Shown: positions 12,203 through 13,666 of the stretch, one piece after another
How positions within the stretch are numbered: the stretch's first letter is position 1
Layout: each line of letters begins with the position of its first letter
From: REEB506 sp049317545
GTDB lineage: Bacteria > Pseudomonadota > Alphaproteobacteria > Caulobacterales > Aquidulcibacteraceae
DNA length: 13,666 nucleotides
Assembly (NCBI GenBank): GCA_049317545.1
Contig: JBMOIB010000080.1
Coordinates: 1-13,666 of the forward strand
Direction: 5' to 3'
The notes under the pieces: model-generated
The model's input: only the letters and a program-made list of their open reading frames with translations
Databases searched by the model: none
What the model was told of the DNA's origin: nothing
Position numbers and translations under genes: made by a program

Positions 12203-13666
12203 ATGCCCGTCCTCGATACGTTTTCCGACATCGTGCTGTTCGGGTTGTGCCGCAGCAATCACCACCGGATCGCGATCGACGCGCTGGCTTTGATGCGCGG
12301 CCCCGACGCCGCCGCCTGGCGCGCCGCGTTTCTGCATCATCATGAGGCCTATCTCGAAGGCGCCAAGGCTCCGGACGAGCGCTTCAAGGATTTCAAGAAC
12401 CACGTCCTGCACGTGAAGGACGGCTATTGGGGCGGCGCCCCGGACGCCGCCGACGAATGGCGCCGCCGCACCGTGCGCGCGCTGGAGGCCAAGGATTGGG
12501 CGGCGGCCGTCTACAACGCCGGCGTGATGAGCCATTACGTCATCGACCCGGTGCAGCCGTTCCACACCGCGCAGACCGAGACCGAAAACGTCATCCACCG
12601 CGCCGTCGAGCAGAGCTTCTCCAAATCCTACAAGGCCCTGCGCGCAATCCTGTGGACCGACCTCGGCGGCCCGCCCGAGCCGCCGCGCGCCGAGGGGCCG
12701 GACTGGCTGCGCGACATGGTGCGCGCCGGCGCCGAACGCTCGAACCCTTTCTATGACGCGGTCATCGACCATTATGATTTCAAGCGCGGCGTGAAGGACC
12801 CGGTTGCGGGCCTCGATCAGGAGCTCAAGGACATCGTCGCCGGCCTGATCGGCTATGCGGCGTCCTTGCTCGCCGCCGTGCTCGACAAGACGATCGCCGA
12901 CGCGGGCGTAGCGCCGCCGCGCGTGAATTTGACGCTCGATACGCTGTTCGCGGCCGCCAAAGTGCCGGTCTCCAAACTGATCGCGGCGATCGACGACGGC
13001 AAAGAGCGCGCGTTCGTCGCGGCCCAGTACGAGGAATTCGTCAAGACCGGCAAGGTGCGCGCGACCTTGAGCGACGACGATTCCGCGGTGCGCCGCCTGC
13101 ATGCCGAAGAGGTCGCCAAGGTTCCGCTCTCGACCCTCGATTGCCAATGGCCGCGCGAGATCGGTCAGGCGCACGCCACGGGCGCGACGCCCCGCAAGCT
13201 GCGCAAGCCGTCGCGCGTCGCCGTCGCCCCACCCGTCGCCGCCGCGCCCGCTTTGGAACATGCGCCCGCGAAGGCGCTGGACGCGCCGGCGCCCCAGACT
13301 GCCAGCCCACGCCTTGCCCGCGAGGCCGACGTCGTCGACGCCCCCTCGATCGGCCCGAAGACCGCCGAGCGCTTCTACAAGGTCGGGCTGAAGACCGTCG
13401 CCGATCTCCTGGCCGGCGCGCCCGACGACATCGCCAAGCGCCTGGAGACCCGCCACATCAATGCGCAGGTCGTGCGCGACTGGCAGGCGCAGGCGCTACT
13501 CGCATGCACGACGCCGAACCTGTCCGGCTCGGGCGCGCAGATCCTGGTCGCCTGCGAAATCCGCGACGTCGCGGCGCTGGCGGCGGCAGATCCCGTCGAG
13601 CTGGCCGCGAAGGTGCAGACCTTCTGCGCGACCTCGGAGGGCCAAAGCCTATTGCGCGCCGGCCGC
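12203..13666 (+). CDS. zinc-dependent PLC / S1-P1-like domain plus DUF4332-type helix-hairpin-helix protein, 3' end cut
   Basis: The frame is open for 488 codons to the window edge. The N-terminal half (about 1-230) carries the metal-ligand pattern of the zinc-dependent phospholipase C / S1-P1 nuclease fold. This comprises GAKAPD (Asp58), His67 or His70, then HYVIDPVQPFH with His111, Asp115 and His121 in H-x3-D-x5-H spacing, and HRAVE (His132, Glu136). A low-complexity Ala/Pro linker spans about 335-372. DAPSIGPKTAERFYKVGLKT (379-398) follows, a helix-hairpin-helix motif of the DUF4332 kind, then a second similar unit at about 440-484. There is no signal peptide, unlike secreted PLC and P1 enzymes, so it should be cytoplasmic. 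The ATG at 12203 has AGGGAG eight bases upstream. A nuclease acting on DNA held by the HhH part is conceivable but unproven. Confidence 0.82.
   Translation, partial: MPVLDTFSDIVLFGLCRSNHHRIAIDALALMRGPDAAAWRAAFLHHHEAYLEGAKAPDERFKDFKNHVLHVKDGYWGGAPDAADEWRRRTVRALEAKDWAAAVYNAGVMSHYVIDPVQPFHTAQTETENVIHRAVEQSFSKSYKALRAILWTDLGGPPEPPRAEGPDWLRDMVRAGAERSNPFYDAVIDHYDFKRGVKDPVAGLDQELKDIVAGLIGYAASLLAAVLDKTIADAGVAPPRVNLTLDTLFAAAKVPVSKLIAAIDDGKERAFVAAQYEEFVKTGKVRATLSDDDSAVRRLHAEEVAKVPLSTLDCQWPREIGQAHATGATPRKLRKPSRVAVAPPVAAAPALEHAPAKALDAPAPQTASPRLAREADVVDAPSIGPKTAERFYKVGLKTVADLLAGAPDDIAKRLETRHINAQVVRDWQAQALLACTTPNLSGSGAQILVACEIRDVAALAAADPVELAAKVQTFCATSEGQSLLRAGR

Noticed and set aside
10697..13456. 919-codon open frame on the minus strand across cobS, the J-domain gene, bolA and the metalloenzyme-HhH gene
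   Set aside because: It overlaps four well-supported genes in other frames or on the other strand, and its composition is that of a GC-driven shadow.
1..13666. tRNA, rRNA, CRISPR, insertion-sequence or toxin-antitoxin content
   Set aside because: No cloverleaf-like tracts, regularly spaced direct repeats, terminal inverted repeats with a transposase, or small paired toxin-antitoxin frames could be seen by reading. A computed scan could still find a diverged case.

Overview
The window is GC-rich, densely coding chromosomal DNA with no mobile elements, tRNA/rRNA genes or CRISPR arrays that I can see. Several features point to an alphaproteobacterium. There is a DivL-type cell-cycle pseudo-kinase with tyrosine in place of the phospho-accepting histidine. 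The cluster bolA / J-domain protein / cobS (aerobic cobaltochelatase AAA+ subunit) is typical of the class. GANTC (CcrM-type) sites cluster in intergenic DNA, and there are CtrA-like TTAA-N7-TTAA boxes. I cannot place it more precisely; a Caulobacterales-like or related lineage is a guess.

Layout. At the left edge the minus strand carries a truncated SpoU/TrmH-type RNA methyltransferase. Upstream of it are a membrane protein with a Rossmann/TIR-like C-terminal part, then an isoaspartyl peptidase/asparaginase of the Ntn-hydrolase family, translationally coupled to a small membrane protein. A divergent spacer (about 3033-3113) separates these from a plus-strand NAD(P)H:quinone oxidoreductase-like gene. 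A nested palindromic REP-like element follows, then two tandem paralogous short-chain dehydrogenases (SDRs). These converge, with a 4-base overlap, on a minus-strand lipoprotein gene. Upstream of the lipoprotein on the minus strand is divL, then a TonB-C-domain membrane protein, then cobS and a J-domain protein. bolA diverges from the J-domain gene, and the window ends in a plus-strand gene that runs off the right edge. That gene combines a zinc-dependent phospholipase C / S1-P1-nuclease-like domain with a DUF4332-type helix-hairpin-helix region.

How the parts relate. DivL in Caulobacter feeds into the DivK-CckA-CtrA pathway. Its upstream region here holds a one-mismatch CtrA-like box, three GANTC sites within about 55 bases and a perfect 8-bp hairpin. 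A full-consensus CtrA-like box lies between bolA and the metalloenzyme-HhH gene. The most interesting hypothesis from this window is that divL and the cytoplasmic metalloenzyme-HhH gene are both under CtrA cell-cycle control, with CcrM/GcrA possibly acting on divL as well. The SDR pair and the quinone reductase look like ordinary redox metabolism with an unidentified substrate. cobS implies aerobic B12 synthesis, but its usual partner cobT is not beside it.
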